NCBI RefSeq assembly: GCF_027922305.1
Contig: NZ_BSFK01000016.1
Location: forward strand, 310,001 to 374,000
Reading direction: 5' to 3'
Source: Methylopila jiangsuensis
GTDB taxonomy: Bacteria; Pseudomonadota; Alphaproteobacteria; Rhizobiales; Methylopilaceae
Length of the DNA stretch: 64,000 nt
In this document: positions 38,601 through 45,649 of the stretch, one piece after another
Layout: each line of letters opens with the position of its first letter
How positions within the stretch are numbered: the first letter of the stretch is position 1
Made by a program: the position numbers and the translations under genes
The notes under the pieces: model-generated
What the model saw: only the letters and a program-made list of their open reading frames with translations
Told to the model about the DNA's origin: nothing
Databases searched by the model: none

Positions 38601-38799
38601 CCTGTGGAGCACCGGTGCGGGGTCCGAGGTCATGCAGAGGATCGCGGTTCCAATGATCGGCGGAATGGCGTCCTCGACCGTGCTGACCCTTGTGGTCATT
38701 CCAGCGGTGTATGCGCTGGTGAAGGGCGTCGGCCTGGCGCGGTCCGATCCTGCCCGTGACGAAGTCGGCGTCGGGGCGGCTGCGACGAGCGGAGGCTAG
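35632..38799 (+). CDS. cusA: CusA/CzcA-family heavy-metal RND transporter, predicted Cu(I)/Ag(I) efflux
   Basis: A 1055-aa proton-driven inner-membrane pump with twelve transmembrane helices and two large periplasmic loops. The HME-RND proton-relay motif appears as GAMIDAAIVMIENAHK (about 398-413). The start ARLISWSARNVTLV and PLDAIPDLSDVQVIVYTEY are CusA-like, as is IRTENGQLAVYVFVDITGRD. Copper rather than zinc/cobalt is supported by the copper genes around it. No TolC partner is adjacent; a CusC-like gene lies at 51372. Confidence 0.92.
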   Translation: MIARLISWSARNVTLVLIATAFAVAAGIYALKTLPLDAIPDLSDVQVIVYTEYSGQGPQVVEDQVTYPLTTAMLTVPRSKVVRGFSFFGVSFVYVIFEDGTDPYWARSRVLEFLSAAASRLPSSVTPTLGPDATGVGWVYQYAVLAKNLTLAETRSIQDWRVRFGVSGAEGVAEVASVGGFEKQYNVVVDPQRLRALGVPLSKVRDVVRGANMDVGGRTVELSEFEFMVRGRGYVKSLADLEKAVIKADGGVPVLLKDVARVELGPDERRGVAELNGEGEVASGIVLQRFGANALEVIANAKARIADLLPSLPSGSEIVPVYDRSTLIEAAIETLKGTLVEESIVVALVTIVFLLHVRSALVAILMLPVGILIAFVAMRALGIGANIMSLGGIAIAVGAMIDAAIVMIENAHKHLERAPEGKPRIESVIEAASEVGPSLFFSLAIITVSFLPIFTLESQEGRLFGPLAFTKTFAMAAAALLSVTLVPALMVLFVRGRIIPEAKNPVNRILIAIYRPIIRGVLRAKTLTLALALAALAISVWPATRLGSEFMPPLDEGTLMYMPTTLPGLSITKAAELLQMQDRIIRSFPEVRSVFGKAGRAATATDPAPTEMFETIINLKPRGEWRPGVTTESLKAEMDRALQFPGVSNAWTMPIRARIDMLATGIRTPVGVKIFGSDLGEMERIAKRVEAVLKGVSGTSSAYAERVIGGYYLDITPDRAALARYGLMVSDVQDAVSSALGGEAVTTTVEGRERYSVNVRYPRDLRDDPAAIGRNVLIALPGGGTAPLGELASIERTRGPTSIRTENGQLAVYVFVDITGRDLGGYVAEARRAVADQVALPTGYQISWSGQFEYLERAEARLMIVVPVTLMIIFLLLYLNFRRLTETLIVMLSLPFALVGGLWLMWWLGFNLSVAVAVGFIALAGVAAETGVIMLIYLDHALEELKSRRASQGRAFTRADLHDAIMVGAVERVRPKMMTVVAIMAGLLPILWSTGAGSEVMQRIAVPMIGGMASSTVLTLVVIPAVYALVKGVGLARSDPARDEVGVGAAATSGG

Positions 38800-38807
38800 A
38801 GAAGATT

Positions 38808-39611
38808 ATGCTGTTCATGGTGTCGAAGTCGGTCGAATTTCTGCTGGCGCCTTCTAATGTGATCGGCCTGCTCGCCTTGCTGGGGCTGGCTTCTCTGGTG
38901 CTGCGGCGCCGAAGGACGGGCGTCGGCCTGCTCGCTCTGTCCGGGACGGCGCTTGTCCTGTTCGGGTGGTCGCCGCTCGGCGCGGCCGGCGTGCTCGTGC
39001 TTGAGAACAGGTTTCCGCAGGCCCGGATCGACGCTCCGATCGCGGGCGTCATCATGCTGGGCGGAGCGGTCGACACGCACATCACGGTCGATCGGCGGTC
39101 GCCGACATTGAATGACGGAGCTGAGCGTCTCACCGCGGCGGCGACGCTCGCCAAGGCCTATCCGGAAGCGCGGATCTTTCTGTCTGGCGGAGCGAACCAT
39201 CTGTTCGTGGCCGAACCCGTGACCGAATCGAGGATCGCGCGGGATCTTCTGGTCGCGATCGGCGTCGCACCGGAGCGCATCTCGTCGGAAGAGCAGTCGC
39301 GCACCACGCTCGAGAATGCGGTGAAGAGCATCGAAGCGCTCAAGCCGAAACCCGAGGATCGGTGGGTGTTGGTGACGTCGGCGGCGCATATGCCGCGTGC
39401 GGTGGCGTCGTTCAGGGCCGTAGGGTTCAATGTCGTCCCGTATCCGGTCGATTACCGCACGCGGGGATCGGTCGATCTTCGCCGGCCCGCTGCGACCATC
39501 GCGGAAGGCCTGGCGCTCTCGGATCTCGCCGCCCATGAATGGTTCGGCCTGGCGACATATCGGGCGCTGGGTCGAACGCTGGAGTTTTTTCCAGAAAACA
39601 TTGAAAAATGA
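38808..39611 (+). CDS. YdcF/SanA family (DUF218) membrane protein
   Basis: A 267-aa protein with two N-terminal hydrophobic helices (about 13-60) and a DUF218 domain: GVIMLGGAVDTHI, ARIFLSGGANHLF, SEEQSRTTLENAVKS and WVLVTSAAHMPRAVASFRAVGF. The family includes ElyC and SanA, linked to envelope integrity and lipid-carrier metabolism, though the reaction is unknown. It follows cusA after 8 bp and is probably in the same transcript. Why a pump operon should carry it is unclear. Confidence 0.82.
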   Translation: MLFMVSKSVEFLLAPSNVIGLLALLGLASLVLRRRRTGVGLLALSGTALVLFGWSPLGAAGVLVLENRFPQARIDAPIAGVIMLGGAVDTHITVDRRSPTLNDGAERLTAAATLAKAYPEARIFLSGGANHLFVAEPVTESRIARDLLVAIGVAPERISSEEQSRTTLENAVKSIEALKPKPEDRWVLVTSAAHMPRAVASFRAVGFNVVPYPVDYRTRGSVDLRRPAATIAEGLALSDLAAHEWFGLATYRALGRTLEFFPENIEK

Positions 39612-39615
39612 ACGC

Positions 39616-39698
39616 TATATCAATTTCGCGAAATTAGTATAATCGGCTTGTCAGGTAGGCTTGAGGGCGTTATATTAATCTCGCGAAATTAGTATAAC
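39616..39698. promoter_or_regulatory. tandem palindromic operators upstream of the nucleotidyltransferase gene
   Basis: Two related palindromes are spaced 55 bp apart. The first (39616-39641) has a perfect core AATTTCGCGAAATT flanked by TATA arms. The second (39669-39698) has the core AATCTCGCGAAATT with outer arms GTTATA/TATAAC. The second ends 8 bp before the start codon, covering the ribosome-site region and perhaps the -10. This layout suggests cooperative repression of the downstream gene. Confidence 0.7.
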
Positions 39699-39705
39699 GA
39701 AAGCC

Positions 39706-40824
39706 ATGAAATCAATCGGCCACATCTATCAAACGCTGTACTCAGAGCTCGCCCAGCGCAGCCTCGACGCCCGATTTGCAAGCGACTTTCCGTCGGACGG
39801 TCGGTTCGTGCCCGTCACGGTGAAGGACCGGAAATACTGGTACTTCGATCGCCCTGCCGGCGATGGCTCCAGCAAACAGGATCGGAGCTATGTCGGACCG
39901 GCCGACGACGAGGAAATCACCAAGCGCGTCGAGGCGTTCAAGGACTTGAAGGCCGATGTCAGGGAGCGGCGGAAAATCGTCTCGACCTTGATCCGCGAAG
40001 CCTATCTGCCGCGCCCCGACAAGACTGCTGGGGACATCGTGCAGGCCCTTTCCGACGCCGGCCTGTTCCGCCTGCGCGGCGTGCTCGTCGGGACCGTCGC
40101 ATACCAGGCCTATTCTGCGATGCTGGGCGTCCGGCTCGAGAACACGGCGATGCTCACCGGCGACGCCGATTTCGCCCAGTTTCATTCAATCTCGGCCGCC
40201 GTCGGCGACCAGCTTCCGCCTGTCCTTGACGTCTTGCGCTCCGTCGACGGGACCTTCCGGGAAGTCCCGCACATGAATGACGGGAGACTGTCGACCCAGT
40301 TCGTCTCGCGTTCAGGCTACAAGGTTGAATTTCTGACCCCGAATCGCGGGTCCGACGACAACGCGGGGGGACCTGCGCCGATGCCGGCCCTAGGGGGCGC
40401 AGCGGCTCAGCCGCTACGCTTTCTGGACTTTCTGATTTACCAGCCCGAGCGCGCGGTGCTGCTGCATGGCGCAGGCGTGCCCATCCTCGTTCCAGCCCCG
40501 GAACGCTTCGCGATCCACAAGCTGATCGTCGGGTCGCGCCGCCGGACCGACGGCGACGGGACGGCGAAGAGCGCCAAGGATCGCCTCCAGGCCCTTACGC
40601 TCATGAACGCCATGATCGAGCTGCGACACAAAGAGGATCTTGCAGACGCCTACATGGAGGCCTGGAGCCGTGGGCCGGCGTGGAGGGACGCCATCAGCTC
40701 GAGCCTGCGAAGCTATGACGACGACGAGCGCGTCGGTCTCCAGCGAAGTCTTTCCGAAGGCGTTCAGGCGCTTGGAGCCAAACCCGCCGACTACGGCTTT
40801 CGAGATGACGGTGACCACAGCTAA
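39706..40824 (+). CDS. GSU2403-type nucleotidyltransferase-fold protein
   Basis: A 372-aa protein whose middle carries a nucleotidyltransferase-like core: GLFRLRGVLVGTVAYQAYSAMLGVRL followed by LTGDADFAQ (about residues 120-165), where the DAD acidic pair would bind metal. This matches the NTP_transf_8/GSU2403 pattern. The C-terminal part has ERFAIHKLIVGSRRR, as in AbiEii-like proteins. The gene has its own tandem operators and lies 218 bp before the SPARTA genes. It may be a toxin-like or defence accessory nucleotidyltransferase; the activity is untested. Confidence 0.72.
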   Translation: MKSIGHIYQTLYSELAQRSLDARFASDFPSDGRFVPVTVKDRKYWYFDRPAGDGSSKQDRSYVGPADDEEITKRVEAFKDLKADVRERRKIVSTLIREAYLPRPDKTAGDIVQALSDAGLFRLRGVLVGTVAYQAYSAMLGVRLENTAMLTGDADFAQFHSISAAVGDQLPPVLDVLRSVDGTFREVPHMNDGRLSTQFVSRSGYKVEFLTPNRGSDDNAGGPAPMPALGGAAAQPLRFLDFLIYQPERAVLLHGAGVPILVPAPERFAIHKLIVGSRRRTDGDGTAKSAKDRLQALTLMNAMIELRHKEDLADAYMEAWSRGPAWRDAISSSLRSYDDDERVGLQRSLSEGVQALGAKPADYGFRDDGDHS

Positions 40825-41042
40825 TGATCATGAACGAGAGAGCTAAAGACTGAGCGGCGCACACACCATCCATGGCCGCCGCGTCAACGCCGGCCGTGCG
40901 ATCTGAGCTATAAGGACGTTCGCTGTTCTGCAGACGGTCGGCCGCGCTGGCGCGTGCGAGCTGACGAACGGCGCGCATGCGTCGGACGGTGGAAGAACGC
41001 GTGGGCGACACGCGGCTTGTTGGCGAGCAAGCCCGACACGTA

Positions 41043-42473
41043 ATGTTCTGTCAGCGCGATTCTCGTCCAAAGCCAGCAGCGGTGAACGCCATTCCGCCAG
41101 ATCAGAGCCGCGAGACGATCTTCGTCACTCACGCTGCGCCGGAAGACAACGAGTTCGCGCTGTGGCTGTCGTCAAAACTCACCATCGCTGGATATCGGGT
41201 CTGGATCGATCGCCGCAGGCTGAGAGGCGGGAATGACACTTGGAACGAGATCGACCAGGTGTTGCGCCACCATGCGATCAAGCAGATCGTCGTGTTCTCC
41301 GAGCATGTTCGCAAGCCGGGGGTCGCGACCGAACTTGGCATCGGAAGCATTGTTCGCAACCAGCTCGACGACCCCGACTTCATGATCGCGGTGCGCATCG
41401 CGGACGTGGCCTATTCGAACGCGCCGCCGGAATTCGTCCGGACCAACATACTGAACGGCTACCCGAATTGGCACGACTGCCTTGCCGACCTCTTCAAAGC
41501 GCTCGAGCCCGTCCAACCCAAGCCTCATCCAGACCAGGACGCCCTGCGTCGGATCGTCGAGGCGCGAGAGGACGGCCGGCGGTTTGTTCTACAGGAGCCG
41601 GAGCGGCTCCTGACCAACTGGTTTACCCTCAGTCCCCCGCCTCGAGTTCGCTATTACCGATATGAGGGGCTCCAGGATCGCCTCAAACCCTGGTTGGCCG
41701 CGTGTCACATGCCGCATGTCCAGGTCGGGGGCGGTCGATTGATCGCAAGCTTCGCCGACCCGGTCGCGCTCTCGGCGGCGGGTCCCTTTCCCCTGCCGTT
41801 CGAGCTGCTTCACGATCTCGACTTCGAGGCTTTCGTCTCAGGCGAAGCCCTCGGGCCGTATGTCGATCGGCGCGCCGCGACAAATGACGTGGTCAACCTC
41901 CTGCGCCAGCATTTCGACGTCGTGGCGGCGGCGAAAGGGCTGAGGCCGCTACGGTATGCGTCGGGCGAGACCGGTTGGTATTTTCCCGACGGTCTGGCGA
42001 CGGACGACAGGATATCCTTCGTCGCGCCAGACGGCCGCCGCATCCGGCGCACCGTCGCAGGCAAGTTCAAATCACTGAGATGGCGGCTCTGCCTGCTCGC
42101 CAAGCCCCGGCTCTGGCCCGAACCCATGTTCCGAATTCACGGCAACGTGGCGCTGAGCGACGGCGCAGGCCTTCTCGATGGCGAGCGTGCGCACGCAAGG
42201 CGCCGTCGGCTCACACGCTCCTGGTGGAACGACGTCTGGCGAGACAGACTGCTGTGCGCGATGCGGTTTCTCGCAGAGCCCGGCGACAGGATCGAGCTGG
42301 CGACGAACGGCGAACGCTTCGGCCTGACGACCTGGCCAACGACGATCGAGTTTCCCGTCTCCTACGCCGCCGACGATCCGGAGCCGCCGAGCGAAGAGAA
42401 CGACCGTGGCGACATCGTCCCGTCGCCCGAGTTCAGCGCGACGTTCGACGATCCGGAAAGCGACGACGAATGA
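41043..42473 (+). CDS. TIR-APAZ effector subunit of a SPARTA defence system
   Basis: A 476-aa protein. Residues about 25-155 form a TIR domain starting IFVTHAAPEDNEFALWLSSKL, with YRVWIDRRRL and IVVFSEH strands. Residues about 170-460 form the APAZ region, with NWFTLSPPPRVRYYRYE and a strongly typical WWNDVWRDRLLCAMRFL near the C-terminus, then an acidic tail (DDPESDDE). In SPARTA, guide-bound short Argonaute that recognises target DNA activates the TIR NADase and kills the infected cell. The start is uncertain (40977 ATG, 41043 ATG, 41082 GTG); known proteins begin just before the TIR, so later starts are plausible. The TIR helix reads WNEIDQ where WxxIE is usual. Confidence 0.88.
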   Translation: MFCQRDSRPKPAAVNAIPPDQSRETIFVTHAAPEDNEFALWLSSKLTIAGYRVWIDRRRLRGGNDTWNEIDQVLRHHAIKQIVVFSEHVRKPGVATELGIGSIVRNQLDDPDFMIAVRIADVAYSNAPPEFVRTNILNGYPNWHDCLADLFKALEPVQPKPHPDQDALRRIVEAREDGRRFVLQEPERLLTNWFTLSPPPRVRYYRYEGLQDRLKPWLAACHMPHVQVGGGRLIASFADPVALSAAGPFPLPFELLHDLDFEAFVSGEALGPYVDRRAATNDVVNLLRQHFDVVAAAKGLRPLRYASGETGWYFPDGLATDDRISFVAPDGRRIRRTVAGKFKSLRWRLCLLAKPRLWPEPMFRIHGNVALSDGAGLLDGERAHARRRRLTRSWWNDVWRDRLLCAMRFLAEPGDRIELATNGERFGLTTWPTTIEFPVSYAADDPEPPSEENDRGDIVPSPEFSATFDDPESDDE

Positions 42474-44002
42474 ACCTGCGACCCCTTTTCCTGGAAGAGC
42501 CTTTGCTCGAGTTCGGGTCGGGGCAGACGCTGGAGCATCCTCAGGACGGTCTTTTCCTATACGGGCCCGTCAGAGCTGGCGGGGCGGCGAATGCGATCCA
42601 TGTCGGCGTCATCGGGGCGCGGGCCGGCGTGGCGCTGGTCCGCGCCTGGCTGGCGAAGATCAACGGTCGCATTCCGGTCCTGGATCCGACCAAGCTCCAC
42701 ACCAACGCTTGGCCGGGATTTCAGGCCGCCTTCGGCGTTCGCCTTGTCGAAAAGCCCATGGTCACGATCTGCGTGCCGTCTGACAGGATCGGCGACGCCC
42801 TGGGCAGAACCAACAAGGTCGACGCCGTGCGCTCGACGGTCAAGCTCTTCGAGGACGCGATCCTCGAGCATCTCCGGACCGATGAACGGCGACCCGACGT
42901 CTGGCTGGTCGTCGTGCCCGAGAGCGTGTTTCGCTACGGCCGACCGGAGGTGGCCGCCCCCAAGGACGCAATCCGATCGACTCTGATGTCGAAAAAGACG
43001 GCGAGCGGCTTCCTCAAGGGCGGCGGCGCCCTGTTTCCGGACATGGCGGAGGAGGCCGAGACATATTTGTTCGCGCGCAACTTTCATCATCAGTTGAAAT
43101 CGCAGCTTCTCGACCGTGACGCCGTGATCCAGGTCATTCGCGAGACCACGCTCGATCCCGCGATCGAGACGGATCGACTGGGACGGCCTGTGCGCTCGGT
43201 GCAGGAACCCGCCAAGATCGCCTGGAATCTCTCGACCACGCTGTACTTCAAGGGCGCGCGCTCGCAACCGTGGCGCCTGGCGCAGGTGCGGCCGGGCGTC
43301 TGCTACGTCGGGCTGGTGTTCAAGATCGATCCCTCGCCGGCCCAGGTCGGCGAGGCGTGCTGCGCGGCTCAGATGTTCCTCGATTCCGGCGACGGCGTAG
43401 TGTTTCGCGGCGCGCTCGGGCCTTGGTACTCTAGCAAAAATCGAGAATTCCACTTGCGCCCGGACGCAGCCGAGGCGCTGATCCGTCAGGTGATCGAGGC
43501 CTATACGAAGGAACATGGCGCGCCGCCTAAGGAGCTTTTCATCCACGGGCGACAGCGCTTCTCGAAGGATGAATGGGACGGCTTCTGCGCAGCCATCCCC
43601 GCCGAAACCGAACGGTTCGTCGGCGTGCGGATCCGCCCGACCCAGGACCTTCGCCTGTTTCGGGCGGACGGACCGTTCCCGGTGCTGCGCGGTTCAGCCG
43701 TTCTCGCGTCACACCGTGAAGGCTATCTCTGGACGACCGGCTATGCGCCGCGTCTTCGGGTCTATCCGGGCTTTGAGACGCCAAAGCCGATTTTGATCGA
43801 GATCACCCATTCCCGGGGCGGGGCGGACCTCGAGACCGTCATGCGCGACGTCCTTGGCCTGACCAAGGTGAACTACAATGCCTGCGATTATGCCAGCGGC
43901 TTGCCGGTGACGCTCAAATTCGCTGACCGTGTGGGCGAGATCCTGCTTGCGTCGCCAAGAGGCCGAGAGGCGCCGCCGCTTCCATTCAGGTTTTATATCT
44001 AA
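42470..44002 (+). CDS. short prokaryotic Argonaute (MID-PIWI), SPARTA guide-binding subunit
   Basis: A 510-aa protein, the typical length of short pAgos, which lack N, PAZ and linker domains. The MID region includes VWLVVVPESVFRYGR and a conserved Lys/Gln-bearing segment; the PIWI part includes KELFIHGRQRFSKDEWDGF and ends with LTKVNYNACDYASGLPVTLKFADRVGEIL, the pAgo C-terminal signature. An acidic DEDX slicer tetrad is not evident, as expected for catalytically inactive short pAgos. The ATGA overlap with the TIR-APAZ stop indicates obligate co-translation of the heterodimer. Confidence 0.87.
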   Translation: MNLRPLFLEEPLLEFGSGQTLEHPQDGLFLYGPVRAGGAANAIHVGVIGARAGVALVRAWLAKINGRIPVLDPTKLHTNAWPGFQAAFGVRLVEKPMVTICVPSDRIGDALGRTNKVDAVRSTVKLFEDAILEHLRTDERRPDVWLVVVPESVFRYGRPEVAAPKDAIRSTLMSKKTASGFLKGGGALFPDMAEEAETYLFARNFHHQLKSQLLDRDAVIQVIRETTLDPAIETDRLGRPVRSVQEPAKIAWNLSTTLYFKGARSQPWRLAQVRPGVCYVGLVFKIDPSPAQVGEACCAAQMFLDSGDGVVFRGALGPWYSSKNREFHLRPDAAEALIRQVIEAYTKEHGAPPKELFIHGRQRFSKDEWDGFCAAIPAETERFVGVRIRPTQDLRLFRADGPFPVLRGSAVLASHREGYLWTTGYAPRLRVYPGFETPKPILIEITHSRGGADLETVMRDVLGLTKVNYNACDYASGLPVTLKFADRVGEILLASPRGREAPPLPFRFYI

Positions 44003-44269
44003 GGCGGACTTTTAGCTCGGCGGTTCTGACAGCGCGGAGCCGGCTCCAGCCGGCGCGTCGGCGTCAGGCCCAGCGCAACGTGCCGGTCTTGAAGCGCCTG
44101 CTTCGCGGAGCTACATTTCGGACAAGCGCCGTCATCGTCGGCGCGGCCGCTGCCCTGGCGAAGGACCGTTTGGTCCAACGACTTTGAATATCTCTTGCGA
44201 CCGTATCCCTCATCCCGGCCGCCAGAGACGAGCAGCGCGTCTCGATCAGGCCGATTGAAGGACGCTCGC

Positions 44270-45379
44270 ATGTACTCGTCTCTAGACGGCGCGAAGAAGT
44301 GCGCCAAGACTCTATGCCGACTGCTCGACGGCAGCGGTTTCATCTACCGGCTCAGCAGCTGCCAAGCTGCGATCGCAAAGGCTGGCGGTTATCGAGACTG
44401 GCGAGACCTCGAAGGAGCGCTTGGCTCTGGACGGAGGCCGACCGACCTCGACGCATTCCAGAGGCGGCTGCCCAGGTTGCTTCCGAACGCTTGCGGTCCC
44501 GTCGTGCAGGCGTGGCTCGACCACAGCCTGGACGGCGACAAGTCGCTGGATCCAGACGCGCCGCCGCGTTGGTATCTGCACGCGCTGCTGTTCGTGCTGG
44601 TGACTGCCGCGCTTCACCGAAGCCGCACCCCTGCGCTCCGGCGGGGATCGGGACCGGGCCAGGAACTGCGGGAAAATCTCGTCGTCGGGTTACTGCTAAA
44701 TCACCGCGGTCTGGCGAGGGCGGCGCCACGCGTTGATCCCAAGACGCTCTCAATCGTGTTCAAGGGAGAACCCGCGAGCCTGTTCGGCGAAGATTTCCGT
44801 CATCCGCGATTCGAAATCGAGCTCGCCGCACTGACCGAGGCCGGGATCATCGAGGCGCGAGAGGGCAAGATCTCGGTGTCCTCGCCCGATCCCGATCTGG
44901 TCGTGGCTCGGGTCGCCGATCACATGGCCGGACGAGCACTGGTCGGCATCGGGGCCGTCGCGAAGGACTCTGCAGGAACGCTGCTTGACGCGCTCGTCAC
45001 CATTGGCGTTCGCAACGCCGCTCGGGTCGCCGACGCGATCGCCCAGCAGGGATCGAAGGCGTTCATCACCCCGTCCGGCGCCGTACTCGACTTGCTGTCG
45101 GAGCTGGCCGAAGACGGCGATATCGAGACTTTCGCGAAAACCTACCATCTGTTCGCGACGATCTTGCCGATGAACGCTGCGTATGTCCGTCGCTCGGTTC
45201 CCGCCAAGGTTTCCTCGCGATACCTCGCACGTCATCGCGCGTTGAGCGCGTCGAGGATCATGACTTACGCCGCGAAAAACCCTGAGTGGGCGGAGTCGCT
45301 CAAGCGGACGGTCGCAGAGCCCGCCTTGTTCGCCCGTACAGTCGAGGACATGGCGGACGCGATCTCGCGCGCGGCCTGA
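44270..45379 (+). CDS. hypothetical protein downstream of SPARTA
   Basis: A 369-aa protein of unknown function. The N-terminal 55 residues (AKKCAKTLCRLLDGSGFIYRLSSCQAAIAKAGGYRDWRDLEGAL) look like a small helical module seen at the start of several plasmid and phage proteins (pattern: SxxQ..IA...GYRDW..L). The rest is predicted helical with no catalytic motif I can name. The start at 44270 follows a GAAGGA site. It is 267 bp after the Argonaute gene in the same direction, so it may be separate cargo rather than a SPARTA component. Confidence 0.6.
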   Translation: MYSSLDGAKKCAKTLCRLLDGSGFIYRLSSCQAAIAKAGGYRDWRDLEGALGSGRRPTDLDAFQRRLPRLLPNACGPVVQAWLDHSLDGDKSLDPDAPPRWYLHALLFVLVTAALHRSRTPALRRGSGPGQELRENLVVGLLLNHRGLARAAPRVDPKTLSIVFKGEPASLFGEDFRHPRFEIELAALTEAGIIEAREGKISVSSPDPDLVVARVADHMAGRALVGIGAVAKDSAGTLLDALVTIGVRNAARVADAIAQQGSKAFITPSGAVLDLLSELAEDGDIETFAKTYHLFATILPMNAAYVRRSVPAKVSSRYLARHRALSASRIMTYAAKNPEWAESLKRTVAEPALFARTVEDMADAISRAA

Positions 45380-45649
45380 AAGCGCGACCTGAGCCTTGGT
45401 CAAACGCCGGGCGACGCCGGCGTTTGACCGCCTTCGCCGACGGCCGAGACCACGCCGGCCGTCGCACTTCACCTGCCGGGCGACGACACGCCGACGCCTA
45501 TCTGCCGGAACGCGTGTTTCGACTTAATCTGGTATTTCTTAAAGTTGTGCCTCATCGAGCGAGCGAGCTGATTGTGCGGAGCTGTCGTCGCGACGTTCCA
45601 AAAGATTGAAGACAACACAAAGAGTTATTGGGCCAGTGTGACATTCGGA

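Noticed and set aside
43999-44343. Minus-strand frame with a CPKC motif between the Argonaute and the 369-aa gene
   Set aside because: The motif is isolated, there is no ribosome site, and the frame overlaps the well-supported plus-strand start at 44270.
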